Below are positions 62,705-64,000 of a stretch of DNA of 64,000 nucleotides, piece after piece (the stretch's first letter is position 1; every line of letters begins with the position of its first letter). The stretch lies in NCBI RefSeq assembly GCF_003967035.1, contig NZ_AP018560.1:2589501-2653500 (forward strand). The letters run 5' to 3'. The stretch is from Aerosticca soli (lineage in GTDB: Bacteria > Pseudomonadota > Gammaproteobacteria > Xanthomonadales > Rhodanobacteraceae). The notes beneath the pieces were generated by a model, which did no database searches, was not told where the DNA came from, and saw only the letters and a list, made by a program, of their open reading frames with translations. Both the position numbers and the translations under genes were made by a program.

Positions 62705-64000
62705 TCAGCCCGGCGCCGGCAGCGCCGCCGGCACCGAATGATCGGCCGGAAACAGGTTCCGGCGCAGGCTGGTCAGCGCCAGCAGCGCCGGTTCGTCGAC
62801 CGGCAACGTGGCGGCGATCCGGGCCAGGCAGGCGTCGATGGCCTGGCGCAGCGCCGGCGGCGGCGCGGCGGTGGGCGTGCGCTCCAGGGTCTGGTAATAG
62901 GCGGCCACCTGCCCGATCAGCTCGCGCATCGCGGCCGCCGAGGCGGCATCGGCCTTGCGGCTGGCCTGATGCAGCTCGAGCAGTGCGCCGCCGACCATGA
63001 GATCGCGCAGGGCCTCGGCCGGCTGCGGGCCCGGCGCGGCCGCCATGCGCAGCACCAGCAGGCCGATGCGATGGATCATGCGGCTGCGCCAGCGCAGCTG
63101 CTCGCGCGGCGACAGGTAGCGCATGCGGGCGATGTCGCGCCGGCCCGCCGCGAGCGTGCGGCGCACCAGCCCGTCCAGCCACAGAAAGCGGGTCACGCTG
63201 ACCATCAGCATGGCGAAGTAGATGCCGGTCAGGGTGGCGATGCCGGCATTGAGGTAAAGCTCGAAATCGGTGTGGAAGGTGCGGTCGACGATGCTCGGGC
63301 TCATCACGCCGACGACGAAATTGAAGCCCATCGCGCTGAACCGCGGCATCGCCATCATCAATCCGCTGGCCAGGAGCGCCGGGGCGAAGGCCAGCACCAT
63401 GGCGCCGAAGTCGCTGATCGCGGGCAGGATCAACACCACGTACAGCGCACCGAGCAGCAACCGCAGGAACACGCCGACGAACTTGTTCTTGAGCATCTGC
63501 GCCGGGTTGGGCGTGGCCGAATAGACCGAAAAATACACCCCGGCCATCATCGCCGCGCTGTAGCCCTGGGTCCAGCCCGACTCGATCCACAAGGCATTGC
63601 CGACCAGCAGCGTGACCGCCACCGCCAGCGCGGCACCGGCGGCACCGCGCAGGTCGCGCTCCATCGGCCGCCACGCGCTGCCGCCGGCCGCCGCGGACAC
63701 GAAGCCGCGGCTGAAACCGCTGGCGGCGGCCTGGCGATAGCGCAGGATGGCGCCCTTGAGGCGGATCAGCTCGGCGATCCGCTCGAGCAGGTTGCAAAGC
63801 AGCGCCTCGCGCCAGCCCGGCGGGGCATCGAGCACCGGGCGCAAGGCGGCGGCGCGCGCGAGCAGGGGTTCCATGGCGGCAAGCTGCGCGGCCGGATCCT
63901 CGCCGGCGGCGAACCAGTCCCGGGCCTCGTCCATGAAGGCGCGCACCGGCGCGGGCAATCCGCCGAGGGCGACGAGTTCGGCGCTGCGGTCGGCCACCGC
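62705..64000 (-). CDS. FUSC-family membrane protein (aromatic acid efflux-like), 3' part
   Basis: The visible 430 or so residues contain a block of membrane helices (such as [20 protein letters not shown]) followed by a cytoplasmic helical tail ([16 protein letters not shown]). This is the C-terminal half of an FUSC/AaeB-like transporter. Family members have about 650-750 residues, so the N-terminus lies beyond position 64000; the GTG at 63997 is unlikely to be the start. Such proteins export aromatic carboxylic acids or similar compounds. Confidence 0.75.
   Translation of the reverse strand, partial: AVADRSAELVALGGLPAPVRAFMDEARDWFAAGEDPAAQLAAMEPLLARAAALRPVLDAPPGWREALLCNLLERIAELIRLKGAILRYRQAAASGFSRGFVSAAAGGSAWRPMERDLRGAAGAALAVAVTLLVGNALWIESGWTQGYSAAMMAGVYFSVYSATPNPAQMLKNKFVGVFLRLLLGALYVVLILPAISDFGAMVLAFAPALLASGLMMAMPRFSAMGFNFVVGVMSPSIVDRTFHTDFELYLNAGIATLTGIYFAMLMVSVTRFLWLDGLVRRTLAAGRRDIARMRYLSPREQLRWRSRMIHRIGLLVLRMAAAPGPQPAEALRDLMVGGALLELHQASRKADAASAAAMRELIGQVAAYYQTLERTPTAAPPPALRQAIDACLARIAATLPVDEPALLALTSLRRNLFPADHSVPAALPAPG

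Overview
This is high-GC proteobacterial DNA, most likely from a gammaproteobacterium near the Xanthomonadales; that placement rests only on the character of the chromosomal genes at the right end and is tentative. The window has two parts. Positions 1-56661 hold a mosaic mobile element in more than one copy. Positions 56662-64000 are ordinary chromosome: a decayed RelB/YafQ remnant, an Old Yellow Enzyme, twin small secreted peptides, a MASE1 sensor, RecQ and an FUSC-family membrane protein.

Two levels of repetition dominate the layout. Block B (1-9111) recurs without length change at 47551-56661. Block D (11402-29150) recurs head-to-tail as D' (29151-46895). Block C (9112-11401) is single copy. 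The order is B' - C - D - D' - B - chromosome. The simplest reading is a mobile element C-D-B of about 29.2 kb in tandem array, its right end at 9111/56661, with the previous copy running in from the left edge. The extra D' is different: its junction (29150/29151) joins the middle of two genes without homology, and all 13 indels between D and D' crowd toward that junction and break genes. That pattern looks more like an unresolved contig overlap than biology.

The element carries a phage-type early module, each gene overlapping or nearly touching the next: an AlpA-like HTH protein, several small proteins, a RecA-like ATPase, a DUF669 protein, a DUF6511-type zinc protein, a Cas4-like PD-(D/E)XK nuclease, a second HTH protein, a P4/D5 primase-helicase and a RuvC-like resolvase. 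Its integration operon has a small protein, DUF2924, a large serine recombinase and a 162-residue partner. No capsid, tail, terminase or conjugation gene is visible. Cargo includes a ParDE toxin-antitoxin pair, an XRE + ImmA/IrrE + HEPN cluster facing two unrecognised genes, and a GMC alcohol dehydrogenase / coniferyl-type aldehyde dehydrogenase pair. Beside that pair lie remnants of a surface-sugar locus cut by an IS5-type element.

The most distinctive cargo is a bacteriocin export cassette (18876-22825, copied at 36618-40567). It encodes a HlyD adaptor, a C39-peptidase ABC exporter, a 64-residue double-glycine-leader precursor and a 67-residue candidate immunity protein. It lies between 56-bp direct repeats and permuted IS91 transposase fragments. 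A second unusual locus is chromosomal (58660-60733): two secreted small peptides share an identical 18-residue, two-cysteine C-terminus and converge on a MASE1 membrane sensor.
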